Shown: one piece after another, positions 19,103-26,378 of the stretch
Layout of the letters: each line of letters opens with the position of its first letter
Numbering within the stretch: the first letter of the stretch is position 1
NCBI GenBank assembly: GCA_017617995.1
Contig: JAFZVE010000052.1
Coordinates: 1-52,271, forward strand
Length of the DNA stretch: 52,271 nucleotides
Source: Clostridiales bacterium
GTDB taxonomy: Bacteria > Bacillota > Clostridia > Saccharofermentanales > Saccharofermentanaceae
Direction of reading: 5' to 3'
Notes under the pieces: model-generated
What the model saw: only the letters and a program-made list of their open reading frames with translations
Told to the model about the DNA's origin: nothing
The model's database searches: none
Translations under genes and position numbers: made by a program

Positions 19103-19172
19103 GACGAGATGCAGTCATGATGATCGTCATAATCAGGCAGCAACACTTCTTGTATTTCGCGTTCATATCCAT
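19089..19172 (-). CDS. Possible 27-aa hydrophobic peptide or broken gene start
   Basis: MDMNAKYKKCCCLIMTIIMT begins this 27-codon frame, which has a Lys-rich start and a short hydrophobic core. GAGGGAG precedes it, better spaced for the second ATG (19166). It stops just as an overlapping +1 frame (18986-19102) opens. This could be a real small membrane peptide or the 5' half of a frameshifted gene. Confidence 0.3.
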   Translation of the reverse strand: MDMNAKYKKCCCLIMTIIMTASRHEKR

Positions 19173-19321
19173 TCTCCCTCGACAAAACAGAGATGTCGTA
19201 ATTCATAGCCATATTATATATAATTTATTTAACTATTGGAACAGCCACAGAGGAAGTGCCGGAAAGGTAGCTGAATAGGAACTGTCAGGAAAGCCGTATG
19301 AATCGGAAGTTTTATTTCCTC

Positions 19322-19996
19322 TCAAAGAAAAGTCAGGATATCGGCTTGCTTCTCGGCCTGAGGATACTCCGGAAAGACTCTGCTCGGGATGTGTGGCTCA
19401 TAGGCCAGATGCCGGAACCAGTTCGCCTGTACGGGTGTCATGCCAGCTTTTTCCGCACCCTGCAGTTCCCTGGAACCGCCGTCTCCGACAAAGAGACACT
19501 CGTCTGTCCTGACACCCAGTTCTTCCGCGATACTGTGGTAAACCTTTAGTACAGGCTTTCTGATTCCCACTTCGTATGATAATCTCACCGCATCGAAATA
19601 CGGCATAAGTGCAGATGCGCGGATCATATCGCGTTCATCCGAGAAGCAGTTGCTGATCAGGCCGATCTTGATACCACGCTGTTTCAGTTCTGAAAGAAGT
19701 TCGAACGTCTCTTTCGGTATGGATCCGAAAGTATCGCTCTGGCTCTCGTGACGCTTCCGCATGAGGAGCGCTACTGCTTCCGGCGTATATCTTCCAATCT
19801 GTTTCAGTGCTTTTGCCGCCCCTTCTTCAAAGGTCATCCTGCCGGTCGTCCGGTCATCTTCCGTGGCGTGCCAGGCATCCCTGTACTCGCTATAGGGGAG
19901 CCCCAGCTCCGCGGCAAAATCATCACTGAAATAGATCCTTCCCGTGAACAGCGTCACGAGCGTCTCGTACATATCGAAAATACAGGCTTTGATCAA
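19322..19996 (-). CDS. HAD-IA family hydrolase
   Basis: This is a haloacid-dehalogenase superfamily hydrolase of 224 aa, the typical size for a subclass I cap. Motif I is FDMYETL with nucleophile Asp8 and Tyr at +2, the DxY pattern seen in L-2-haloacid dehalogenase-like members instead of DxD. Motif II is LISNCFS, the motif III Lys lies in GIRKPVLKVY and motif IV is FVGDGGSRE. The frame starts with TTG at 19996, supported by GGGAGG eight bases upstream. A hairpin CCTCAAG-TAG-CCTGAGG overlaps that ribosome-binding site. The substrate is unknown and the gene stands alone. Confidence 0.85.
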   Translation of the reverse strand: MIKACIFDMYETLVTLFTGRIYFSDDFAAELGLPYSEYRDAWHATEDDRTTGRMTFEEGAAKALKQIGRYTPEAVALLMRKRHESQSDTFGSIPKETFELLSELKQRGIKIGLISNCFSDERDMIRASALMPYFDAVRLSYEVGIRKPVLKVYHSIAEELGVRTDECLFVGDGGSRELQGAEKAGMTPVQANWFRHLAYEPHIPSRVFPEYPQAEKQADILTFL

Positions 19997-20120
19997 GTTC
20001 TCGTCCTCCCTCAGGCTACTTGAGGCTTTCTTTTTCCTTGCGGTTACATTTTAACATGGACTTTCTTCATCATGCATAGGGCTCATCCTATTTTCAGACT
20101 TTTTTAACCCCAAGAAAGAA

Positions 20121-20333
20121 TCATGGATCGTGCGCTGAACCATTCGGTTTATTTGTTCCTGCTTCCCATGCTTCTACAGTCTTTATGGATACGCCCATAA
20201 CAACCACAAAAACAGATTGTGACATTTTAAGAGACATACGGATCTCTTTCACCTGCGCCGACGTGAATTCTTCGATAGGATTCACTATACGGTTTCCATC
20301 CTTAGTGAAATGATATTGTAAGAACTGTCCCAA
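20121..20333 (-). pseudogene. Decayed HigA/Xre-type antitoxin fragment
   Basis: The 70-codon frame matches the helix-turn-helix core of HigA-2/YiaG-type antitoxins: AQVKEIRMSLKMSQSVF then MGVSIKTVEAWEAGTNKPNG. It begins only with a TTG lacking a Shine-Dalgarno, and stops right after the position where the family continues with another helix (SAHDP and stop). No RelE/HigB-type toxin lies on either side. I read it as a remnant of a toxin-antitoxin or mobile-element cargo. Confidence 0.65.
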
Positions 20334-20377
20334 TAACTATACAATTCCTTGAGCGCGCGCGAGTGCATCTGAAATGG

Positions 20378-20383
20378 TATAAT
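20378..20383 (+). promoter_or_regulatory. Extended -10 promoter of the 20464-23155 gene pair
   Basis: TGGTATAAT (TATAAT at 20378-20383) is a perfect extended -10 element 80 bp 5' of the membrane-protein start. No good -35 is present at 16-18 bp. Confidence 0.45.
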
Positions 20384-20463
20384 CTTCCGTAGAGTGTCAT
20401 TGGGGTCATATTGATAAGGAGCGTAAACATTCTTGTCGAGTGATTTACGAGAAGGGCAGACTT

Positions 20464-21597
20464 ATGAACGATATTGATGTTACTTCTGAAAAAGTGGTTT
20501 TTGAAAACAGGGATGCAAAGAAGCGGGGGTTTCTTATGAACTTCTGTATAGCGACACCGGTTTTTCTAATGTTTACGATCTCAGGCATCCTGGAAAAATC
20601 GGATAATGGCTTCAACCAGCCGGTGGGGATCTGGATCGTCGCTATTGCTATTCCCGTGATTATCGGTCTGATCCTCGGGATCCGCCGGGCCTTCATCACG
20701 AAGGATGTCCGAATTGAGATCACGGATGAGGAGGTCGATGTTACTGTGGGCTCTGCACACGGGACCTATCCGATTGCGGATTTCACCAGATATCTGAAGT
20801 GTACTTCAAGTGGCAGCAAAGCCAGGATGAAGCGCGAACTGTGTTTCCGCGATCCTGAAGATGAGGAAGAAGGAGAACTCTTTATCAACCTTCCGGACAT
20901 ATCGGAATCGCTTTTCCGGGATATTATCGATGCGATCTGCGTCAAGCGGAACATCGCATCCGGAAAGACCGGGGAATATGTTCCTTTTGAGGGCGACACT
21001 TACAAAGGAAAGACATTCTTCGAGAGTGAGGGTTCATCGACAAAAATGGCGCTTCTTCTCTGTGTCGGAGGCGGAATCTTCTGTATGGCTGTTCTGGCGC
21101 TCATGACATATCTTAAGGTGTTTAAGCCCGCGCTGGGGATATTCATGTGCATCATGGTCGGCCTCTACATGATCGTTGGCGGTATCGTCGGACTCGTCTA
21201 TGTCGGCCGGCATAACAGGAAACTCGATGAGAGCCAGCTCCTGCATCTGTCCTTCCACGATGCCTTCCTCAAGATCAACGAAGATACGCATAACTATTCC
21301 GAGATCGACACAATCTTTATGACAGATCCGAGTCTTCCGGAAATATCTGACGATACACGTGACCTTCGCCTCACACTGAAATCCGGTGGGAAACCGGTCC
21401 GGTATATCGTCGGATACCGCCCGGATACGGGAAAACCGGAGAAAACCGGATATGAGGACAACTCGGATGATCCGCAAACAGAAGAAAAGACGGAAGAGAG
21501 CCTCGCAGAAGGGTGCTCCTGCGAGTATGCGGCTCTCTTTGCCCGGATAAGAAAAGAATGTGAAGCGAAAGGTGTCGGGTTCACGGTGTTTAAGTAA
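20464..21597 (+). CDS. Membrane protein with a duplicated two-helix plus beta-domain unit
   Basis: No family is recognised. The 377-aa protein has two similar halves. Each begins with a short polar segment and two membrane helices (about 24-45 and 56-77; about 205-228 and 233-257). A beta-rich cytoplasmic domain follows (RIEITDEEVDVTV...GTYPIADFTRYL, and LHLSFHDAFLKINEDTHNYSEIDTIFM). The ATG at 20464 has AGAAGGG seven bases upstream; an earlier GTG at 20440 is less likely. It ends 19 bp before the papain-like lipoprotein, suggesting an operon. Confidence 0.7.
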   Translation: MNDIDVTSEKVVFENRDAKKRGFLMNFCIATPVFLMFTISGILEKSDNGFNQPVGIWIVAIAIPVIIGLILGIRRAFITKDVRIEITDEEVDVTVGSAHGTYPIADFTRYLKCTSSGSKARMKRELCFRDPEDEEEGELFINLPDISESLFRDIIDAICVKRNIASGKTGEYVPFEGDTYKGKTFFESEGSSTKMALLLCVGGGIFCMAVLALMTYLKVFKPALGIFMCIMVGLYMIVGGIVGLVYVGRHNRKLDESQLLHLSFHDAFLKINEDTHNYSEIDTIFMTDPSLPEISDDTRDLRLTLKSGGKPVRYIVGYRPDTGKPEKTGYEDNSDDPQTEEKTEESLAEGCSCEYAALFARIRKECEAKGVGFTVFK

Positions 21598-21616
21598 AGA
21601 CCGACAGAGAGGACGT

Positions 21617-23155
21617 ATGCAGAAGAAAACGAAGAAGAACATGTCCATGCTCCTGGCTTTCGTGATGGCACTGCCGGGATGTGCTTCTCTGACTTCATGC
21701 AGTAAGAAAGAGGTTTCCTCCACAGAAGATATTAGTTCGCTTTCTGATCCGGAGACGGGGAGCACTTCGGATCCGGGAGAATCGACAGACTCGTCGGACA
21801 GTACTTCTTCATCACAGGGAAATGGTGCCTCGGCTACGACTTCGCAGGAGAGCAGTTCAGATGCGATGGAGACTACTTCTGCGCCGAGGGATCCGGACCG
21901 CTACTATTCCCAGATCGACGAGGGTGTGGTGACCGAGATCGTCGATCAGGGCAAGGATGGAAACTGTTGGGCGATCTCCGCGCTTGAATCCATGAAGACG
22001 AACTTCCTGATCACGTATTCCGAGGATATGGATCTGACCATAGACGATGTCACTTACGCGACGGTTTCCGCCGAAAAAGAAGAAGGCCTTCGGATGAGAA
22101 AGAGCGGAACGGAGAAGGAGATCGGCGGGCTTCCGATCTATGTTTGCTGGGCGATGGCGAACGGATGTGACGGATATACGATGACAGAGTATTCCCTCCT
22201 GTACGAACAGGAACAAAATAGTTCGCGGGTGACGAATCTGGCGACGAAGGAGCAGGTAAAAGAACTGATTCGCAACAAGGGTGCGGTAATTGTTCTTCTC
22301 CAAGACGGCAAAGGTGAAGTGGAAGGCGACGACTACTTCGCGATTTATGACAGCGCTTCTTTCAATAGGAAATACTCGAAAGATGGAGAACTGTCCCAAG
22401 AATACTATACACATGCCGCGGTCATCATCGGATGGGATGACGATTTCCCGAAAGAGAAGTTCGCCCAGTCCGGAAACGGGAGGAAGGGAAGTGAAATGCC
22501 GGAGGAAGATGGGGCATGGCTCCTGCAGAATAGCGGCGGTACAGACTGGGGCGACGGTGGTTTTGCCTGGGTATCATATGAGTCGACCATACTTTTTAAC
22601 GGAGTCATGACCGTTACCGATAAGTACACGGATGTGCTGAGCTATGATGTGGGTGCACTGTGCGGGATCCGGACCGGAGAGGAGACCGTCGTGGCTAACG
22701 TGTACCACCACGAAGGAACGCTCACAGCGGTCGGTACTTATGTGGGAATGGATTCAGAAGAGCCTGTAAAACAGGGATTCTGTTCGATGACGGATACAAG
22801 TATCACGATCGAGATCCGGGATGCATCCATGCAGGAGATCCTCGCGACGAAAGACTTTGAACCGGAGTTCTTCGGATATTATGTAGTCGAGCTCGATGAG
22901 CCCGTCGAAGTCTCAGACTTTGCCGTAGTTGTCCGGTATGGATCTGCCGCACCTGTGGAAGCTGAGATACCGGGTAATTCCGAATCGCGTCATAATACGT
23001 CAAATCGCGAATACATCACTACCATCGAAGAAGGCCAGTCTTTCGTCTATCTTGACGGGCAGTGGCTCGACCTTTCTGACACCACTACACAGGAGGCTCT
23101 GGGGATTTACTACGCGCCGCACAACTGCTGTATCAAGGCACTGTTCGAAGGATAA
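21617..23155 (+). CDS. Papain-like (C1) cysteine peptidase lipoprotein
   Basis: This is a secreted, membrane-tethered cysteine protease. A signal peptide ends with a lipobox (LPGC22 or LTSC28), followed by a Ser/Thr/Glu-rich linker to about residue 92. The C1 peptidase domain (about 95-350) shows Gln111 (oxyanion) and Cys117 in DQGKDGNCWAIS, His266 in YTHAAVIIGWDD and Asn305 in LLQNSGGTDWGDGGF. The last 150 residues resemble the beta-sandwich (lectin-like) tail of bacterial C1 peptidases. I use the ATG at 21617 (512 aa), with GAGAGG before it. It follows the duplicated membrane protein by 19 bp. Confidence 0.85.
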   Translation: MQKKTKKNMSMLLAFVMALPGCASLTSCSKKEVSSTEDISSLSDPETGSTSDPGESTDSSDSTSSSQGNGASATTSQESSSDAMETTSAPRDPDRYYSQIDEGVVTEIVDQGKDGNCWAISALESMKTNFLITYSEDMDLTIDDVTYATVSAEKEEGLRMRKSGTEKEIGGLPIYVCWAMANGCDGYTMTEYSLLYEQEQNSSRVTNLATKEQVKELIRNKGAVIVLLQDGKGEVEGDDYFAIYDSASFNRKYSKDGELSQEYYTHAAVIIGWDDDFPKEKFAQSGNGRKGSEMPEEDGAWLLQNSGGTDWGDGGFAWVSYESTILFNGVMTVTDKYTDVLSYDVGALCGIRTGEETVVANVYHHEGTLTAVGTYVGMDSEEPVKQGFCSMTDTSITIEIRDASMQEILATKDFEPEFFGYYVVELDEPVEVSDFAVVVRYGSAAPVEAEIPGNSESRHNTSNREYITTIEEGQSFVYLDGQWLDLSDTTTQEALGIYYAPHNCCIKALFEG

Positions 23156-23176
23156 AACAGCTGCTTTTAGATACAG

Positions 23177-23812
23177 TTAGTTTGTCGAGGAGCCGGTGTC
23201 TTCTATATTAACGTAGAACTCTCTGAGTGGCTGAGTCACGACGCTGTTCTTCTCGAAAGGATCCAGTTCCGGAAGACTCTCATACAGCGAATCCGTGGGA
23301 GAACAGACTTTGAGAACGCCATTATCGAAGACCCAGCGTATGGAACCGGATCCTGCTTCGTTGATGATATCTGTATACCCGGAGCTGATCGTATACTGCA
23401 ATTCATCTCCCACGAAAAAGAAGGCATTCAGAAGTACGATTCGATCGTTGTAGATTACAGGTACATACCAGATGTCCGTATCCAGGATGACGCCTTGATT
23501 CTCTTCGAAGTTGGGAATCATAAATGCAGTGCCGTAAACGGAATCCAGCAGCTCATCGGCGGTGAGGCCCGGAACAAATCCGGCCGAAGTATGTTCGTAC
23601 ATAAGCTCGACAAAATCAGGGGATACGATTTTCTGATAGATCTGTTCCTTTTCCTGGGTCTCAGAAAACGTCCCTTGTGTTTGTACGTCACTATTCACGC
23701 TTTGATCTACCGGTCCGGCGGCAATTGTCGTGGTTGAGGAAGATTTCCCGGAACAGGCACTCAGACACAGAGCTATGGTCAGAATACAGATTAGAATTCG
23801 ATTATGTTTCAT
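23177..23812 (-). CDS. Small lipoprotein of unknown function
   Basis: The 211-aa protein has a textbook lipobox LSAC20 after a hydrophobic signal, then a Ser/Thr-rich linker and a compact domain of about 150 residues. No family is recognised. I use the ATG at 23812 because AGAGAGG lies eight bases upstream; a GTG at 23821 is in frame but poorly placed. It converges with the C1 peptidase gene with only 21 bp between stops and no obvious terminator hairpin. Confidence 0.7.
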   Translation of the reverse strand: MKHNRILICILTIALCLSACSGKSSSTTTIAAGPVDQSVNSDVQTQGTFSETQEKEQIYQKIVSPDFVELMYEHTSAGFVPGLTADELLDSVYGTAFMIPNFEENQGVILDTDIWYVPVIYNDRIVLLNAFFFVGDELQYTISSGYTDIINEAGSGSIRWVFDNGVLKVCSPTDSLYESLPELDPFEKNSVVTQPLREFYVNIEDTGSSTN

Positions 23813-23882
23813 ACCGATCACCTCTCTACCCTTATAGACGAGATTTCGGTTTGTCAGGTAACAACTTGAGAAGAAACTGTGA

Positions 23883-26228
23883 TCACATCTGATCCTGGAT
23901 ATACTTGACGATGTCCTGCATCTTACTGCGTTTCCAGTCTTCTTTCTCCGCTTGCTCGGCTAAGGGGCAGAGGATAAAGAAGTCGAGGGTCTCGCCGGGG
24001 ACGCGGCCGGTGCGCATGGGTTCTTCGAAATGCGCTTTCCACTCTTCTTCCGTCGCGTTCTTGAAGCGCTTCGGATCGAGGTAGGTCATCTGCCGGCGTG
24101 TCGCAGCGATGTGCATCTTCACCGACAGCGGCGAGAGAAGTTTATACTCTTCTTCCGGAACGTCTTGGAATATGACGGGGAGTTCGCCGAGATCGACGTG
24201 CTCGTCTCCGCGGATAATGTCGAGTCCGTACGGTGTGAAAGAGAAGGCGTCTTTCGAGAACTTCAGCGACAGCAGAAGTCCTTTCTCCGTGTTGTACTGG
24301 GAGCGCTGATAGTCGGTATCGAAGATGAAGTTTCCGAGGGAGTAGAAGATGGCCTTATCGCCGACCATTTCGTAGTTCATCGGTACGTGCGGGTGGTGGG
24401 CCACGACGATATCCGCACCCATCTCCAAGTACAGGTGATAGCGGTCGCGGGTATAGGGCGACGGAAGCGGTGTGAACTCTTCGCCGGCGTGCGCGACGAC
24501 GATACACCAGCGACAGGTCTTCTTGATCTCCGTGATCGCTTCCCGGATCGCGTCGAGATCGCTCCAGCTGAAGCAGCCGGCTTCGGTTTCTGTGGCTTTT
24601 CGGCAGGCGCGCTGGTAGCCGACACCGAACATACCGATGCCGCCGGCCTCGGGAAGGGTCAGGATCTTTCTGGCTTCTTCGATATTCATGCCGGCACCGA
24701 TCGTCTTGATGCCGCGTTTTTCGGCTTCTTTCAGTGTCGATGCGATACCCTCTACACCGGCGTCCTTGATGTGATTATTGCAGATGTTCCAGATATCACA
24801 GTGGTTTTCACAAAGGAAATCGGCAACAGCCGGATCCATGAAATGCAGGAGCTGCTTCGCTCCTTCGTTCACGTCGTTTTTCGGGCATTCCATGATGGGT
24901 CCTTCGACATTCGCGATGACATGGTCGGCGAAGGAAAGGACATCCTTTACTCTCTTCGAAAGAAGCTTCGGGTCTTGCCATTTGTGATCCATGTACCGGT
25001 CAAATCCGATATCGCCGGTGAAGACGAGAGTCGTCTCGCCTTTCACTAACTGGCAGAACTTCTCGCCACGTGCTTCAAAGTCCTTGAAGTGTGTATAGGA
25101 TGCGGCGGCCGGGGACATGATGCAGGCCTTGCCCTGGGGCGTGATCTTTCTGGCCATCTCGACCGATTCTCTAATATCGGAAACGAGGTGGCAGTACGGG
25201 AGATCACCGACCTCGTCGTAGATGCGTTTGCCGCTCTCGTAGGCACAGATGTACTGGTACTCAGGATGATCCTTGATGAAAGCGATGAGCGTGGTGTAAT
25301 CGATGCCTCTGTCCATGCCGCCGATCAGGAGCGTGCCTGTGTTCTTGATGCTCGTCGCGGCCTGGATGGTCGCCTGTGGGATCGTGGAGATGGAGTCGTT
25401 ATAGAAGTCGATACCGTCGAAGTTTCCGACGAATTCCAGGCGGTGGTGAAGCCCCGTGAAGGTCTCGATGCTCTTTCTGACCGCATCGGGATCGAGGCCG
25501 AACACCTCGGTGCAGATCCGGTAAACGAAGGTCGCATTGAACTGGTTATGTGCGCCCTGAAGTTTCATATCGAAGGCCATCGATCTATCGAATTCGAGAA
25601 GATTTTTCTTCGCGGCCGTCTCGATCTCCGGGACATCGTTTCCATAGAATAGATAGTCCTCGGGACCCTGATGGATCGTGATATTCTTCTTCGCGCGGAA
25701 GTAGTTCTCCATCGTGATATATCGGTCGAGGTGATCCTCGTAAAGATTCAGGAATACGGCGACATGCGGGGATGTTTCGAGGTCGGAGAGCTGATGACAG
25801 GAAAGCTCGTAGACGACGATGGTGTCCTTTGAGATGTCATCGTAGTAGTCGAAGCACGGAAGACCGATATTTCCACAGAGGATGGCGTTTCCGTTTCTTA
25901 CGTCATGTAGGACGTGGTAAAGAAGTGAAGAGGTCGTGCTCTTACCCTTGGTGCCGGTGATGCCGACGACCTGGGAACGGAACTCTTCCATGAAAAGACG
26001 CGTCTGGGAGATGTACTTCGGATCCTCGATGTGGGTGATGATGCCCGGACTTTTGAGAATGTAGTCGAAGTCTGCGGAAAGCTTCTGAATATCGTCTTCA
26101 GATCCCTCGACCATCTCGTAGGTCGCGGCGGGGCAGTGCTCGAGGAGGAACTTCTCGGAGGATTTTCCTTCTCTTCCTTTTCCCCAGATGAGTATGTGTT
26201 TGTTATCCAGCTTTTCCGTAATCTTCAT
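23883..26228 (-). CDS. MurD-like ligase fused to CapA/PgsA-type metallophosphatase
   Basis: One 781-aa chain joins two envelope enzymes. Residues 1-395 are a Mur ligase most like MurD: P-loop GTKGKST (92-98), ELSCHQL (141-147), NLYEDHLDRY (161-170), HHRLEFVG (261-268), NDSISTIPQA (277-286) and a SPAAASYTHFKDFEARGEKF end. Residues 400-700 are a CapA (PGA_cap) domain: FTGDIGFD (403-410), ANVEGP (439-444), NNHIKDAG (484-491), AHAGEEF (579-585) and HHPHVP (611-616). All expected motifs remain in both halves. I start at the ATG at 26228 with GGAGG upstream. It may be a bifunctional glutamate ligase/capsule enzyme; neither capB nor capC is in the window. Confidence 0.88.
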   Translation of the reverse strand: MKITEKLDNKHILIWGKGREGKSSEKFLLEHCPAATYEMVEGSEDDIQKLSADFDYILKSPGIITHIEDPKYISQTRLFMEEFRSQVVGITGTKGKSTTSSLLYHVLHDVRNGNAILCGNIGLPCFDYYDDISKDTIVVYELSCHQLSDLETSPHVAVFLNLYEDHLDRYITMENYFRAKKNITIHQGPEDYLFYGNDVPEIETAAKKNLLEFDRSMAFDMKLQGAHNQFNATFVYRICTEVFGLDPDAVRKSIETFTGLHHRLEFVGNFDGIDFYNDSISTIPQATIQAATSIKNTGTLLIGGMDRGIDYTTLIAFIKDHPEYQYICAYESGKRIYDEVGDLPYCHLVSDIRESVEMARKITPQGKACIMSPAAASYTHFKDFEARGEKFCQLVKGETTLVFTGDIGFDRYMDHKWQDPKLLSKRVKDVLSFADHVIANVEGPIMECPKNDVNEGAKQLLHFMDPAVADFLCENHCDIWNICNNHIKDAGVEGIASTLKEAEKRGIKTIGAGMNIEEARKILTLPEAGGIGMFGVGYQRACRKATETEAGCFSWSDLDAIREAITEIKKTCRWCIVVAHAGEEFTPLPSPYTRDRYHLYLEMGADIVVAHHPHVPMNYEMVGDKAIFYSLGNFIFDTDYQRSQYNTEKGLLLSLKFSKDAFSFTPYGLDIIRGDEHVDLGELPVIFQDVPEEEYKLLSPLSVKMHIAATRRQMTYLDPKRFKNATEEEWKAHFEEPMRTGRVPGETLDFFILCPLAEQAEKEDWKRSKMQDIVKYIQDQM

Positions 26229-26257
26229 GCGTCTTTCGCCTCCTGATATGCACACCC

Positions 26258-26263
26258 ATTATA
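26258..26263 (-). promoter_or_regulatory. -10 element of the murD-capA gene
   Basis: On the minus strand TATAAT (26263-26258) lies about 30 bp 5' of the chosen start. A CTGTCA hexamer 16 bp further upstream is a weak -35 and forms part of an inverted repeat TGACA-GAAG-TGTCA (plus strand) in the divergent gap. Confidence 0.5.
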
Positions 26264-26378
26264 CTATAACGGTCCTATATGACAGAAGTGTCATGAATAA
26301 TCGCTCCTGGCCTGCTACACTGAAGATGGTGGTTCAGGTCGGTTTATTTCCTGAAATCACCTTTTCCGGAGGTGTGCT

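Larger units (their letters stand above)
18982..19321. other. Gap upstream of the kinase with small or broken ORFs
   Basis: This 340-bp stretch holds no full gene. On the minus strand it has an AT-rich -10-like TATAAT (19218-19213, no clear -35), a Shine-Dalgarno GAGGGAG, and two small overlapping frames (19089-19172 and 18986-19102, listed separately) leading into the kinase start. Confidence 0.5.

Noticed and set aside
20351..20361. Alternating GCGCGCGC run upstream of the membrane-protease pair
   Set aside because: Too short to support a structural or regulatory claim; the nearby TGGTATAAT is the better signal.
24030..25049. A 339-codon plus-strand frame opposite the MurD-CapA fusion
   Set aside because: Antisense shadow; the fusion gene has all family motifs.
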